DNA from: Candidatus Kapaibacterium sp.
Lineage (GTDB): Bacteria > Bacteroidota > Ignavibacteria > Kapaibacteriales > UBA2268
NCBI GenBank assembly: GCA_026418625.1
Contig: JAOABA010000049.1
Location: 124,001-188,000, forward strand
Direction: 5' to 3'
Length of the DNA: 64,000 nt
A program made the position numbers and the translations under genes. Below the pieces are notes generated by a model. That model worked only from the letters and a program-made list of their open reading frames with translations, was not told where the DNA came from and did not search any database. Below are positions 36,532 through 45,778 of the stretch, in pieces. Within the stretch, counting starts at the first letter, position 1. Every line of letters starts with the position of its first letter.

Positions 36532-37653
36532 TTATTTTTTTACAAATAACTGACCAATATTATCGATTGTTAAATAATAAACCCCACTCGTTAAAGTAGA
36601 GATGTCTATTTTTATCGGTTGTTCGCATCTTGAAATAGGAACTTCATGAACAATTAAACATTGCCCTAAAATGTTGTGTATTTTAATTTGACGGGAATCA
36701 TCGTTGTAATTTAAAAAGTGATTTTTGGATATTTCAATGAATTCCGAAGCAGGATTTGGATACATAAAAAGCTGATTTTCTTTATTATCTGATTCGACAA
36801 AAGTTTCATTATCTTCCCAACCTACTAATTTAGCCCATAAATGCCAACTAGCTATTCCTTTCATAACACAGTTCAAGCTCTCCGAATGAGCACATTCTGA
36901 AACTAATTCACATATCTTAGCTAAAATATGGTCAGGATGAGATTGCAACCATTCAATCGCCCAATTTCCATATTCTCCACCGGGTTTCTGATAATTGCAT
37001 CCATCGTCTGCAAAAAATTCATCATAATTAACAGTCCCATCAGGGTCGTATTTCTCAATATCAGCAAAATCATATAGAATCTTATTGTTATTAATGCAAA
37101 ACTGTCTTATGTGGTTATTAGCTCTTTCAAGCGAGCCATTTGGTCCTTCTCCTTCAAGATGGCCAGTCATATAAACAAATTTTACTTTTGGATAGTCCTT
37201 TTCCAATTGATTCATTTTTGAAAGATAATGTGAATTTAAATCAACATCATTAACCTGTCCACACCAAGACCAGATAATAACATTACATTTAGGATTATTC
37301 TGTAAGTAATCCCGGGTTAAATCATCCCAACCGGGTTCTCCACAATCCCCATACAGAGTTCCATCTTCTTCTATTTTTAAATAACCCGGACCACCCTCAC
37401 TACTCCAATTAAACCGACCATCTTCAAAGTAAGACATCAAAGCATTCATACCGGTGATAAGTTGGCTCCCGTGAGAAGTATGTCCATAACCAATGTTTAA
37501 ATTATATTTGGCTTTACTGATGTAATTATTATTTAGTATTTTGCTCAAATCAACTGACTTATGGTTGATTATTATCGGTTTTTGATGTTGAGAGAAAAGA
37601 GCAGGGCAAACAAAAAGAAGGCAGATAGACAAAATGGCATTCAAAGTTTTCAT
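36532..37653 (-). CDS. T9SS-exported protein of unknown function (possible SGNH-like fold)
   Basis: 373 residues with a signal peptide (cleavage near 'ALFSQ'). The central part has 'NIGYGHTSHGSQLITGMNAL', 'NVIIWSWCGQVNDVD', 'VKFVYMTGHLEGEGPNGS' and 'FADIEKYDPDGT'. The order of a small Ser/His motif, a strand with 'WCGQ' and a 'TGH' motif is reminiscent of SGNH-type hydrolases, but I cannot confirm this. The C-terminus is a T9SS sorting domain ('YPNPASEFIEISKNH' to 'DNIGQLFVKK'). Flanked by other T9SS cargo genes on the same strand. Confidence 0.7.
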   Translation of the reverse strand: MKTLNAILSICLLFVCPALFSQHQKPIIINHKSVDLSKILNNNYISKAKYNLNIGYGHTSHGSQLITGMNALMSYFEDGRFNWSSEGGPGYLKIEEDGTLYGDCGEPGWDDLTRDYLQNNPKCNVIIWSWCGQVNDVDLNSHYLSKMNQLEKDYPKVKFVYMTGHLEGEGPNGSLERANNHIRQFCINNNKILYDFADIEKYDPDGTVNYDEFFADDGCNYQKPGGEYGNWAIEWLQSHPDHILAKICELVSECAHSESLNCVMKGIASWHLWAKLVGWEDNETFVESDNKENQLFMYPNPASEFIEISKNHFLNYNDDSRQIKIHNILGQCLIVHEVPISRCEQPIKIDISTLTSGVYYLTIDNIGQLFVKK

Positions 37654-37939
37654 CTCGGCTCCTTTGAAAAAGTTTTACTTACCCAAAAGTAATAAATTTT
37701 TTGATAAAAAAAAATTTTTTTACTAAAAAAAGAGCTTATTTAGATATTATTTAATAAAAAATTTTGAGAATATAGAGATTGGCAATTTGGTAGCTATTTT
37801 TATCAATATTTCCAAGAAAAAGACTTTTATTCAAACCTTGTTCAATATAATTAAATAAGTTTCAATTTAAGACTTGGATAAATTGATAAATTCTTTAAAG
37901 TAAAAATTTTATGGTAAGTTTGTTGTATAATAAAATTTT

Positions 37940-39274
37940 TTATTTACACACTTTTAAAAAAGAAAATACCCTATCATCAAAAGAAATGTAATATAAACCA
38001 ACGGGTAAACTCGAAATATCAATCCTTTGTAAAGACACAGTATGCTGTGTCTCTACTGTAATCACACATTCTCCCAATATGTTGAAAATTTTGATTTCTT
38101 GAGTAGTAGAGACAGGTCTAAGGCCTGTCTCTACATTATTACTTATTTCAATGTAATCAGATGCTGGATTGGGAAAAACAACTAAACTATTTGCATTTTT
38201 CTCCTCTGCTAAATCTGTGGTTTGCATTATTTGGTTTAGATATCTCCAAATCTCATTACTGAAATTGGTAGAAATGAAAAACTGATTGTCAGGTCTTTCA
38301 CCCATACGAACCCAAATAAGTCCCTTACTGGGTGAAATGTTAAGGCATTGGCCATCCTTACCAAGCGCTGCATAAGTATCAAACGGAGCGTCAGGTATAA
38401 GCATCGTATTGAAAACCCTCGTGCTACCGGGTATCATACAGCTTTCTTTTCCATTTAACCACCATAAATAACCATAGGATTTGTTTAAATTCTGAGATGT
38501 ATTAATCATTTGATTAAGATATGTCTTATCCTTTATGATATTCTTATTTTCCCAAAATCCATTACTTGAAATAAGAATTCCAAACCTTGCCATAGATCTG
38601 GCATTGCTAAAATAAACGTTGTTAAATCCTAATTTAATCCAAGCACCGTTCATCCCAATCTGATTACGAATTTTTTGTGATGTATAAATATTATAATTCT
38701 GTCCTGTTGCTTTTTCTACAACTTTCTCCAGTAAAGTATAAGGAGCATTATGGTAATACCATTGTGTTCCTGCATCTGCTTTATATTTAAGGCACTCAGG
38801 ATTTGTGCAATCCAAATCCTCAACATTGTAATCCAAGCCTGTTGTCATAGTGAGTTGATGTAGCACTTTAATTAAATCTTCTTTTTCTTTTGGTAACGAA
38901 GTCCAACCCTCACCGAGATATTTAGAAGTTTTTTCATTTATGTCTATCAATCCTTCTTCCTGAGCTATTCCAACCAAGGTAGCAGTAAGTGTTTTTCCTG
39001 CAGAAGCCCAATACCATAAACTGTCTTTAGTAAATGTATCAAAATATTTTTCAAGAACAATTCTTCCATCTTTAAGCAAAATAAATGCTTTAGAGTTTTT
39101 TTCATTTAGATATTCATAAAAGTCATTTATTTTATTTTCATTCCAGCCGAGTTCGGTTGGGGTAATACTCTCCCAAAAATCGGTGTCAATAGGAGGATAA
39201 TATGGAGTTTGAGAATGTATTGCCAAGATAAAATTTATCCAGATTAGTAATATAGTAAAAATTAAACTTTTCAT
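37940..39274 (-). CDS. Serine hydrolase (class C beta-lactamase fold) with T9SS sorting domain
   Basis: 444 residues with a signal peptide. The penicillin-binding fold is shown by Ser91-x-x-Lys94 ('WASAGKTLTATL') and Tyr174-x-Asn176 ('WYYHNAPYTLLE'). Such proteins are esterases or D-amino peptidases more often than true beta-lactamases. The end is a T9SS domain ('FPNPASDYIEISNNVETGLR', 'IFNILGECVI', 'RIDISSLPVGLYYI'). Two palindromic elements lie in frame within this domain (38029-38056 and 38106-38134) and encode its loop residues. Confidence 0.88.
   Translation of the reverse strand: MKSLIFTILLIWINFILAIHSQTPYYPPIDTDFWESITPTELGWNENKINDFYEYLNEKNSKAFILLKDGRIVLEKYFDTFTKDSLWYWASAGKTLTATLVGIAQEEGLIDINEKTSKYLGEGWTSLPKEKEDLIKVLHQLTMTTGLDYNVEDLDCTNPECLKYKADAGTQWYYHNAPYTLLEKVVEKATGQNYNIYTSQKIRNQIGMNGAWIKLGFNNVYFSNARSMARFGILISSNGFWENKNIIKDKTYLNQMINTSQNLNKSYGYLWWLNGKESCMIPGSTRVFNTMLIPDAPFDTYAALGKDGQCLNISPSKGLIWVRMGERPDNQFFISTNFSNEIWRYLNQIMQTTDLAEEKNANSLVVFPNPASDYIEISNNVETGLRPVSTTQEIKIFNILGECVITVETQHTVSLQRIDISSLPVGLYYISFDDRVFSFLKVCK
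38029..38056. repeat. Palindromic element inside coding sequence (loop 1 of T9SS domain)
   Basis: GTAAAGACACAG-TATG-CTGTGTCTCTAC: two 12-base arms with one mismatch around a 4-base centre. It is read in frame by the minus-strand serine hydrolase gene and encodes the loop 'VETQHTVSLQ'. It shares the GTAGAGACA-type outer arms with the second element 50 bases away. Confidence 0.75.
38106..38134. repeat. Palindromic element inside coding sequence (loop 2 of T9SS domain)
   Basis: GTAGAGACAGG-TCTAAGG-CCTGTCTCTAC: perfect 11-base arms. It encodes the loop 'VETGLRPVSTTQ'. The homologous 29 bases in the gene at 33851 (34008-34036) match at 21 of 29 positions but have lost the palindrome. Confidence 0.78.
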
Positions 39275-39361
39275 AAATATATCTAAAAAATCAAATAAAT
39301 ATTTGACTTAAAATAAATAAAAAAGATTAATAAATTTGGAAAAAATTTGAAATGATTTATA

Positions 39362-39757
39362 TTAACCAAAAATAGATAAAATTAGTCCACAAATAAGCAT
39401 AATGAAGGAGATTGGTGTCATAAACAACTTTTCATATTTACTCTTAGAAGCTAAATTACCAATTGTGTTCAACAACAAGAAAACAACAATAATCCACATA
39501 ATTATTTTCGTGGTCTGGAAGGGTATTATTTCAGGCAAAATTTTAGAAGCAAGAAGATAAATAAAACCGATAAAAATTAATAGTATTGTTGCTATAACGC
39601 TTGCAACTCTAAGTTTTTTAGGTAAGACTTTATATTTGCCACCCCAAGATGCTTCGGCATAAGGAAAACCAAGCACAAGCATAACTTGAAACATAGCTAT
39701 CAGGAATGATAACAAAGCTCCTAACGAAGATGCAAAATATATTATATCAGGATTCAT
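39362..39757 (-). CDS. Small four-span membrane protein of unknown function
   Basis: 131 residues with four hydrophobic segments (about 10-32, 48-68, 82-100, 112-130). The loop 'AEASWGGKYKVLPKKLRV' between spans 1 and 2 is the only charged stretch. No family recognised; similar small proteins are often called hypothetical in FCB genomes. It stands alone, with about 110 bases to the antiporter gene on the same strand. Confidence 0.65.
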   Translation of the reverse strand: MNPDIIYFASSLGALLSFLIAMFQVMLVLGFPYAEASWGGKYKVLPKKLRVASVIATILLIFIGFIYLLASKILPEIIPFQTTKIIMWIIVVFLLLNTIGNLASKSKYEKLFMTPISFIMLICGLILSIFG

Positions 39758-39867
39758 TATAACTTTCTATAATAAAAGATTTTTAACGCTTGTAAAGTAT
39801 GAATAGTGTTAATGAATTAATAGCATTAAATAAATTTTTTCTTAAGAAAAATTTTAGGAGTTATGAT

Positions 39868-40821
39868 CTATCTTAAGAAAAATAAGTAATAGAGATAAAC
39901 AAGATATGCTATGAGCAATAATAAACCTTCGAAGCGATTAACATAATAGCCGGTTCGAGCAAGAGGTAAGAATAAAACTGGCATACCCATCAGAACGTAG
40001 AGGTCAATTTTTGTGATACCGATCATCTGAATGGGATAAAAGATAGAAATTAAGCCCAAAACGAAAAGAAGGTTGAATATACTCGTGCTGAAAACATTGC
40101 CAATTGAAATATCACCTTGATCTCTTAATGCTGAAACAATTGCTATAACTAATTCAGGGAGAGAACAAACCAGAGCTATAGCCGTTAATGACATTATATA
40201 ATCGGGAATAAGAAAGCTTTTTCCAATAATTTTAATGGAATAAATAAAAAAGTTTGAACCGATTGATAATAGTGCAATTGATCCAATAAGAAAAATGATA
40301 CTTAAAATATTTTTCTTTCTCAAATTAGAATATTTTGCTATGTATTCTTTGACCACTTCTCTTTGTTCATCTTTTGAGAATTTAATTAGTAAAAAAGTAT
40401 ATAAAGCAAAAACAAGAAGTAAAATAATTCCATCAACTCTTGAAAGCTCCCTGTCATAAAATAAAGCTATGATTAGTATTGAAACAACAATCAAAACAAA
40501 AACGTAAAATTTAATTAAATGAGCATTTAGTCTTAATGGTTTGATTATTGCGCTAATACCAAGGATAAATCCAATGTTCATAATGACTGAGCCAACTATG
40601 TTGCCTAATGCAAAATCAAAATCAGAATTAGCTGCGGACTTGAAAGACACAAATAATTCAGGTGATGCAGCGCCCAAGGTAAAGAAAACAACTCCAGCTA
40701 TGAGTGGTTTAAAACCTACCCTTAGTGCTAATGAGACAGTTCCTCTAACCAATCCTTCGGCACCGAGATAAAGGAATATAGCTCCTAAAATCAAAAGACC
40801 AAATGTTCCTAATAATTCCAA
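39868..40821 (-). CDS. CaCA-family sodium/calcium (cation) antiporter
   Basis: 317 residues, about ten membrane spans, in two homologous halves. The alpha-1 repeat is 'FFTLGAASPELFVSFKSAAN' and the alpha-2 repeat is 'VCSLPELVIAIVSALRD' with 'GNVFSTSIFNLLFV'. These are the ion-binding repeats of the YrbG/NCX family. The stop is 18 bases before the transketolase-type gene's end on the opposite side, so both are read leftwards, perhaps together. Confidence 0.93.
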   Translation of the reverse strand: MELLGTFGLLILGAIFLYLGAEGLVRGTVSLALRVGFKPLIAGVVFFTLGAASPELFVSFKSAANSDFDFALGNIVGSVIMNIGFILGISAIIKPLRLNAHLIKFYVFVLIVVSILIIALFYDRELSRVDGIILLLVFALYTFLLIKFSKDEQREVVKEYIAKYSNLRKKNILSIIFLIGSIALLSIGSNFFIYSIKIIGKSFLIPDYIMSLTAIALVCSLPELVIAIVSALRDQGDISIGNVFSTSIFNLLFVLGLISIFYPIQMIGITKIDLYVLMGMPVLFLPLARTGYYVNRFEGLLLLIAYLVYLYYLFFLR

Positions 40822-40838
40822 ATTAATTCTATTTTAAA

Positions 40839-41855
40839 TTATAAATTATCAAAATAAGATTCTACTTGACTAATCTTTCTATAACCTATGAAACCTTTGT
40901 CTCTGCGTTCAATAGCTTTAAGAGCAGAAGCGTAAATTTCTTTCCAAGTTAGACCAAATTTTTCCATTAATTCTTCAGGCTCTCCGCTACCGCCAAAACT
41001 ATCTTTGACGCCAACAAACTCAATGGGAACAGGAAAATTCTTCGTAACGACTTCAGCAACTGCTCCACCCAGACCACCGTGAACCTGATGTTCTTCAGCA
41101 GTAACTATACAACCGCACTCAATTGCAGCATCAGTTATTGTTTTTATATCAATTGGTTTGATTGTTGCTGAGTTAATAACTCTTGCTTTTATACCTTTTC
41201 GTTTTCTCAATTCTTCAGCAGCAATTAAAGCTTCCCAAACAAGTAAACCTGCTGCTATTATAGCTACTTCGTTGCCATCCACAAGAACTTGTGCTTTTCC
41301 TATTTCGAATGGTGTATCTTCTTTAGTAAACATTGGAACAGCAGACCTTCCAAAGCGAATATAAGCAGGACCAAACATTTCACCAATAGCGATAGTAGCT
41401 TTTCTTGCTTCTTCATAATCGCAGGGAACAATCAAAGTCATATTTGGAAGTGTTCTTAAAAATGACAACTCTTCAAGCGATTGATGTGTCGCACCATCTG
41501 GACCAACAGTTATACCAGAGTGACCACCCCCAATTTTTACGTTGACATTGTTATAGCATACAGAAATTCTTAATTGGTCCGCATTTCTAAAAGCAGCAAA
41601 AGCACTATAACTCGAGAAAAAAGCAATTTTTCCCGATAATGCTAATCCAACCGCAATTGTTGTTGCATTTTGTTCAGCAACACCAATTGAAAAGAATCTT
41701 TCGGGAAATCTTTCTTTAAAAAAAGATGTCATAACTGAACCGGTGATATCGCCACCAAGAACAACAACGTTATCATATTTTTCGCCAAGTTCGACTAAAC
41801 CTTTACCAAAGCCGTGTCTCGTTGGTTTTTTACCTAATAATTCGTATCCAAACAT
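40839..41855 (-). CDS. Transketolase, C-terminal subunit
   Basis: 338 residues holding the pyrimidine-binding domain ('GVAEQNATTIAVGLALSGKI', 'SYSAFAAFRNADQLRISVCY', 'GGHSGITVGPDGATHQSLEE') and the C-terminal transketolase domain ('VITAEEHQVHGGLGGAVAE'). It lacks the thiamine-diphosphate domain, which is encoded by the separate gene at 42491. Together they interconvert pentose-phosphate-pathway sugars. A lipoprotein gene is inserted between the two halves. Confidence 0.93.
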   Translation of the reverse strand: MFGYELLGKKPTRHGFGKGLVELGEKYDNVVVLGGDITGSVMTSFFKERFPERFFSIGVAEQNATTIAVGLALSGKIAFFSSYSAFAAFRNADQLRISVCYNNVNVKIGGGHSGITVGPDGATHQSLEELSFLRTLPNMTLIVPCDYEEARKATIAIGEMFGPAYIRFGRSAVPMFTKEDTPFEIGKAQVLVDGNEVAIIAAGLLVWEALIAAEELRKRKGIKARVINSATIKPIDIKTITDAAIECGCIVTAEEHQVHGGLGGAVAEVVTKNFPVPIEFVGVKDSFGGSGEPEELMEKFGLTWKEIYASALKAIERRDKGFIGYRKISQVESYFDNL

Positions 41856-41857
41856 AT

Positions 41858-42472
41858 TTATAACTTATTTATCTCTTTTTGCAAACTTTTTGTATTTATA
41901 AAATAATAAAAATCTGAGAGATTGCGATTTTTTTCCTCTAATCTGATACCTTCTATTTTCACAATAATTCTATTGAAAATTAAAGCTTCTAACATTCCAG
42001 ATTCAGTAACCTCATCCCATCTTTGATAACCTACACCATCAGGAAGAATTAACTTTTGAATGTTACCTTCCTGTTGTTGACTATATTTTTTTATTAGTTG
42101 TAGATCTTCATAAGGTATATTATTATAAGAACCGTAATCGGTAATGATAATAACTATACCACCGGGTTTAAAAACATATTCAGATGAAGCTGAAGAAAAT
42201 TTTTTATCATTCCATATCTGGAAACCACTATTTGAGGGATATTTTTCTGCTTTAGGAATGGAATTAGGCAAAAACTCAGCTAATTTTTCTGGTTCAATTA
42301 ATTTTATATTTGAATTTGTTGCTATGTTTTTTGTGTTTGTATTATTATCATCTTTTTGAACTTTATCAATATCAACTTGTTTTTGATTTAGTTCTTGTTT
42401 ATTGTCGTTATTACAAGAACTAAACAACATTAAGTTAACCAAAAAAAGAGTCAGAATAATATAATTTTTCAT
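41858..42472 (-). CDS. Lipoprotein of unknown function
   Basis: 204 residues: signal peptide with lipobox 'MLFSSC' (Cys20) and an Asn/Asp/Gln-rich stretch (about 21-52). The rest ('LAEFLPNSIPKAEKY', 'SASSEYVFKPGGIVIIITDYG', 'GVGYQRWDEVTESGMLEALI', 'NRIIVKIEGIRL') looks like a single alpha/beta domain of the kind found in small Bacteroidota lipoproteins that sense or bind. It ends two bases from the start of the C-terminal transketolase gene and begins 18 bases after the N-terminal one, so it is embedded in that operon. Confidence 0.65.
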   Translation of the reverse strand: MKNYIILTLFLVNLMLFSSCNNDNKQELNQKQVDIDKVQKDDNNTNTKNIATNSNIKLIEPEKLAEFLPNSIPKAEKYPSNSGFQIWNDKKFSSASSEYVFKPGGIVIIITDYGSYNNIPYEDLQLIKKYSQQQEGNIQKLILPDGVGYQRWDEVTESGMLEALIFNRIIVKIEGIRLEEKNRNLSDFYYFINTKSLQKEINKL

Positions 42473-42490
42473 ATCAAATTTAAAATTAAA

Positions 42491-43363
42491 TTAAACCAAT
42501 TCCTGTAATGCTTTGATTGCTTGTTCTTCATTAGGAGGAATACCGTGCCACTCATATTTATCTTCCATAAATGATACCCCTTTTCCCATAAAAGTCTTAG
42601 CAATGATAGCAGTTGGTTTACCAATATTATTTTGAAAATTCTGATTAAACTTATTTAATGCTTCAACAATTTCAGTATAATTATGACCATCAATATTGAT
42701 TACTTCAAAATTAAAAGCTTCAAACTTTTTATCGATGGGATAAACGCTCATTACTTCATGAACTCTACCATCAATCTGGCAATCATTGTTATCAACAATA
42801 ACACAAAGATTATCAAGCTTGAAATTACCAGCTGACATTGCTGCTTCCCAAACAGAACCTTCCTGAATTTCTCCGTCGCCAGTAAGAGTAAAGACTTTTC
42901 TGTCATTTTTATCAAGATATTTATCGCTGAGAGCCATACCAACAGCAATTGAGATACCCTGTCCTAAGGAACCGGTGCTCGCTTCAAGACCGGGCAAATT
43001 CATATCAATTCCCGGGTGACCTTGCAATCTTGAGCCATATTTTCTTAAAGTTTTCAATTCTTCAACTGGAAAATAACCTGCTCGAGCTAAAACTGAATAT
43101 AAAACCGGACAAAGATGTCCCGCACTCAAAACAAATCTATCGCGACCCTTCCAATTTGGTTCTTTTGGATTATAACGCATAAACCCACCAAAGTAAAGAA
43201 CAGTCATTACATCTGTGATCCCAAGAGGTCCGCCGGAATGACCGGATTTGGCAAGAAAAAGACTTTTAATTATGTCAGTTCTTATCTTTAAGGCAATTTC
43301 TGCAAATTCTTTTGGTTCTCTTGGCTTATTCTCAAACACTAAATCGTCAAATTCTATCTGCAC
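42491..43363 (-). CDS. Transketolase, N-terminal (thiamine diphosphate-binding) subunit
   Basis: 290 residues. 'LAKSGHSGGPLGITDVMTVL' and the thiamine-diphosphate motif 'GDGEIQEGSVWEAAM' with 'VIVDNNDCQIDG' identify the N-terminal half. It also has 'EASTGSLGQGISIAVGMAL'. It needs the separate C-terminal subunit at 40839 to act. Split transketolases are common in archaea and many anaerobes. The promoter should be in the 350-base gap upstream. Confidence 0.94.
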   Translation of the reverse strand: MQIEFDDLVFENKPREPKEFAEIALKIRTDIIKSLFLAKSGHSGGPLGITDVMTVLYFGGFMRYNPKEPNWKGRDRFVLSAGHLCPVLYSVLARAGYFPVEELKTLRKYGSRLQGHPGIDMNLPGLEASTGSLGQGISIAVGMALSDKYLDKNDRKVFTLTGDGEIQEGSVWEAAMSAGNFKLDNLCVIVDNNDCQIDGRVHEVMSVYPIDKKFEAFNFEVINIDGHNYTEIVEALNKFNQNFQNNIGKPTAIIAKTFMGKGVSFMEDKYEWHGIPPNEEQAIKALQELV

Positions 43364-43713
43364 TTTTAAATCAAATATACTTTATCAAACATCTCAAAAC
43401 TACAAAATTTCTCAAAATTACTACTAACAAACTGAATTAATTTTAAAGAAAAATTAACAGATTTATAGGTCAATATTAGCCAGATTGTTGTAATGATTAT
43501 TATTCAACTTAATTAAGAACTAATAATAAATAATCAATTTCTATAATTTGAATAAGTGAATTTCTATAAATAATTCAAAATTAAACAGATAATAACTCAA
43601 ATTATCAATATCAAGGAAATTAATGGAAAAACATTACTGTGGCACAATTTTTACTAAATGATTTTTGATAAATAATTTTTATGATGAAAATAATTATGTA
43701 GTTAAAGTTTTCT
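43364..43713. other. Divergent intergenic region between split transketolase and flhF
   Basis: 350 AT-rich bases without a plausible gene. Both flanking genes start here and run apart, so two promoters must lie here. I see no RNA gene, no clear terminator, no strong inverted repeat. Individual promoter boxes could not be assigned with any confidence. Confidence 0.6.
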
Positions 43714-44865
43714 ATGAAAATCAAAAAAGTTCTTGTTTCATCAATTCAGGAAGGAATGCAGATTATCACCAAAGAACTTGGTGAGGATGCTATCATACTA
43801 TCGACAAGGAACATTGAGTCGGAAACAAGCGATGATGAAAATAAAATAGAAATTATTGCAGCAGTGGATGATTCATTTTCAAAAGAAGTGAATGAAACAG
43901 GCTTAGATATTAAAAATAACGGACATACAAACAATATTAATACAAAATCCATTGAAAACACTCTGACAGACCCCATTGTTTATTCAGATGGTTTAAAAAA
44001 TCAGATTTTTGAAATAAAACAGCTATTAAGTGATTTATCTCACAGAGTTAAGTTCAAGTTTAATAACGCTGAAAAAGAAGAATTAAAGACTATTCTCAGA
44101 CTATTATTAAATTCAGAATTTAGTGAAGAATTTGCTTATAGAACCATTGATGAACTATCTGAACTAATAGATGAAAAGAACATAACTGAAAATAATGATA
44201 ACAGTTTTAACTATTTAAAAGAAAAAAGCAAAGAAATAATTTTTAAAAATATAAAAACATTACCACCTGTTAATAAATCAGAGAATTGCACAATAATCTC
44301 ATTCTTTGGAACAACCGGTGGTGGAAAAACTACAACGTTAATAAAACTCGCTATTTTATTTAAAATAATATTTAATGCGGATTCAGTCATATTATCAACT
44401 GATGTTAATAAAGTTGGAGCAATTGAGCAATTACAAACATACTCTTCCATTGCTGCTATTCCTCATTACGCCGTTTATTCACCTGAAGATTTAGCAATAG
44501 CATTAGAGGATAATAAGACAAAAGATTTTATTTTTATTGATACAACAGGATGTAGTCAGCAAGATAAAGAACTTCTTCAAGAAATTAAAAAGTATTTAGA
44601 CATTGCAGATGAACACTATAGATTCTTGGTTCAGTCCTGTAATGTTGGCAAAGCAACTTTCAGGCAAATTCTAAAAGAATATTCAATATTGAATCCAAAG
44701 GGGATTATTTTGACAAAACTCGATGAGGCTGCAGCTTTAGGTAATATAATAGAAGTATTGGATGAAGAAAAACTTCCACTTGTTTACTTTACGAATGGAA
44801 CAAGAGTGCCTGATGATATTGAACCGGCAAATATTGATTTTTTAAAACAATATGCTTTTATTTGA
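43714..44865 (+). CDS. flhF: FlhF-like SRP-type GTPase
   Basis: 383 residues. N-terminal 'KIKKVLVSSIQEGMQIITKE' (2-21) and 'LGEDAIILSTRN' are the FlhF B-domain start; the N domain follows; the NG GTPase has Walker A 'FFGTTGGGKTTT' (about 197-208), 'LSTDVNKVGAIEQLQTYSSI' and the G4 motif 'LTKLDEAAALG'. The G3 motif reads 'DTTGCSQQD' rather than the usual DTAGR. FlhF places the flagellum and its first parts at the pole. It is followed 12 bases later by the FlhG-like gene. Confidence 0.85.
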   Translation: MKIKKVLVSSIQEGMQIITKELGEDAIILSTRNIESETSDDENKIEIIAAVDDSFSKEVNETGLDIKNNGHTNNINTKSIENTLTDPIVYSDGLKNQIFEIKQLLSDLSHRVKFKFNNAEKEELKTILRLLLNSEFSEEFAYRTIDELSELIDEKNITENNDNSFNYLKEKSKEIIFKNIKTLPPVNKSENCTIISFFGTTGGGKTTTLIKLAILFKIIFNADSVILSTDVNKVGAIEQLQTYSSIAAIPHYAVYSPEDLAIALEDNKTKDFIFIDTTGCSQQDKELLQEIKKYLDIADEHYRFLVQSCNVGKATFRQILKEYSILNPKGIILTKLDEAAALGNIIEVLDEEKLPLVYFTNGTRVPDDIEPANIDFLKQYAFI

Positions 44866-44877
44866 TTTTTGGTAATT

Positions 44878-45672
44878 ATGCTTAAGGTAAAGGAGAAAGA
44901 CAAAAGTTCAGAAAATAACTCCTTCGTTATTACTGTATGTAGTGGCAAAGGAGGTGTTGGCAAAAGTATTGTTTCAACAAACTTAGCTTATTCACTAAGC
45001 GAAATGGATGCCAACGTTTTAATATTTGACGGTAATCTGAACTATCCTAATCAACATCTTATTTGTGGCATAGAGCCAAACTTCAGATTATTCGATGTTA
45101 TTCATTCTCAATTAGATTATAATGATGCTGTTTATAAAATAAGCGATAATCTTCATATATTAGCTGAAAGACCAGCAACAGGAGAGATGGATAACTATTC
45201 AGCAGAAAATTTGAGAAATTTACTTACAAAAATAAAATCTGAAAATAAGTTCGACTATATTGTTATTGACACTCTTTCAGGTGCTTACCAAGAGCTTTTT
45301 GAGTTTTGCAGGATATCTGATTTAATATTGATTTTAATTAATGATGAACCAACATCACTCCTTGATGCTTATGGACTAATAAAAATTTTTAGAAAATATG
45401 TTAATATAAGAAAAATTGCTCTGCTTGTTAATAATGTTATAGATAACGATGATGCTAACGATATTTCGAACAAGTTAAATCTCGCTACTGAAAAATTTCT
45501 AAAATTAAAAATTGAGGTCTTGGGTTATATTCCCTATGATAGAGCTGTAAGAAATTCTGTTTTAATGCAAGAACCATTTGTCAAAAATGCTCCTAATTCT
45601 GATGCATCTAAAGCTTTAACGGGTATAGCAAAAAAAATTATGAAAAAGAATAAAAAATTAGTTAAAGTTTAG
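44878..45672 (+). CDS. flhG: FlhG/MinD-like P-loop ATPase
   Basis: 264 residues from the ATG at 44878; a TTG at 44869 would add three residues. Deviant Walker A 'CSGKGGVGKSIVSTNLAY' with the signature Lys; 'IFDGNLNYPNQHLI' and 'YIVIDTLSGAYQ' complete the ParA/MinD core. In FlhG a short N-terminal DQAxxLR helix activates FlhF; here the N-terminus ('MLKVKEKDKSSENN') lacks it. The pair flhF-flhG sets flagellar number and position. A MinD-like role cannot be excluded. Confidence 0.85.
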   Translation: MLKVKEKDKSSENNSFVITVCSGKGGVGKSIVSTNLAYSLSEMDANVLIFDGNLNYPNQHLICGIEPNFRLFDVIHSQLDYNDAVYKISDNLHILAERPATGEMDNYSAENLRNLLTKIKSENKFDYIVIDTLSGAYQELFEFCRISDLILILINDEPTSLLDAYGLIKIFRKYVNIRKIALLVNNVIDNDDANDISNKLNLATEKFLKLKIEVLGYIPYDRAVRNSVLMQEPFVKNAPNSDASKALTGIAKKIMKKNKKLVKV

Positions 45673-45778
45673 ATTTTTTTTACCGATTAAAATAGTATTT
45701 CGAGGGTTTAATTTAAATATTTATGATAGGGTTTGATTAAATTTTGTAAGCTTAGGAAAAAAATAGAAAAGGAATTTC

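Noticed and set aside
37940-39274. True beta-lactamase (antibiotic resistance) function
   Set aside because: Only the fold motifs SxxK and YxN are visible. Exported T9SS members of this fold are usually esterases or peptidases, and nothing in the context suggests resistance.
39833-39867. TTTTTCTTAAGAAAAA palindrome between the antiporter and the four-span protein gene
   Set aside because: It is pure A/T-rich self-complementarity around CTTAAG without a GC-rich stem; a terminator call would be weak.
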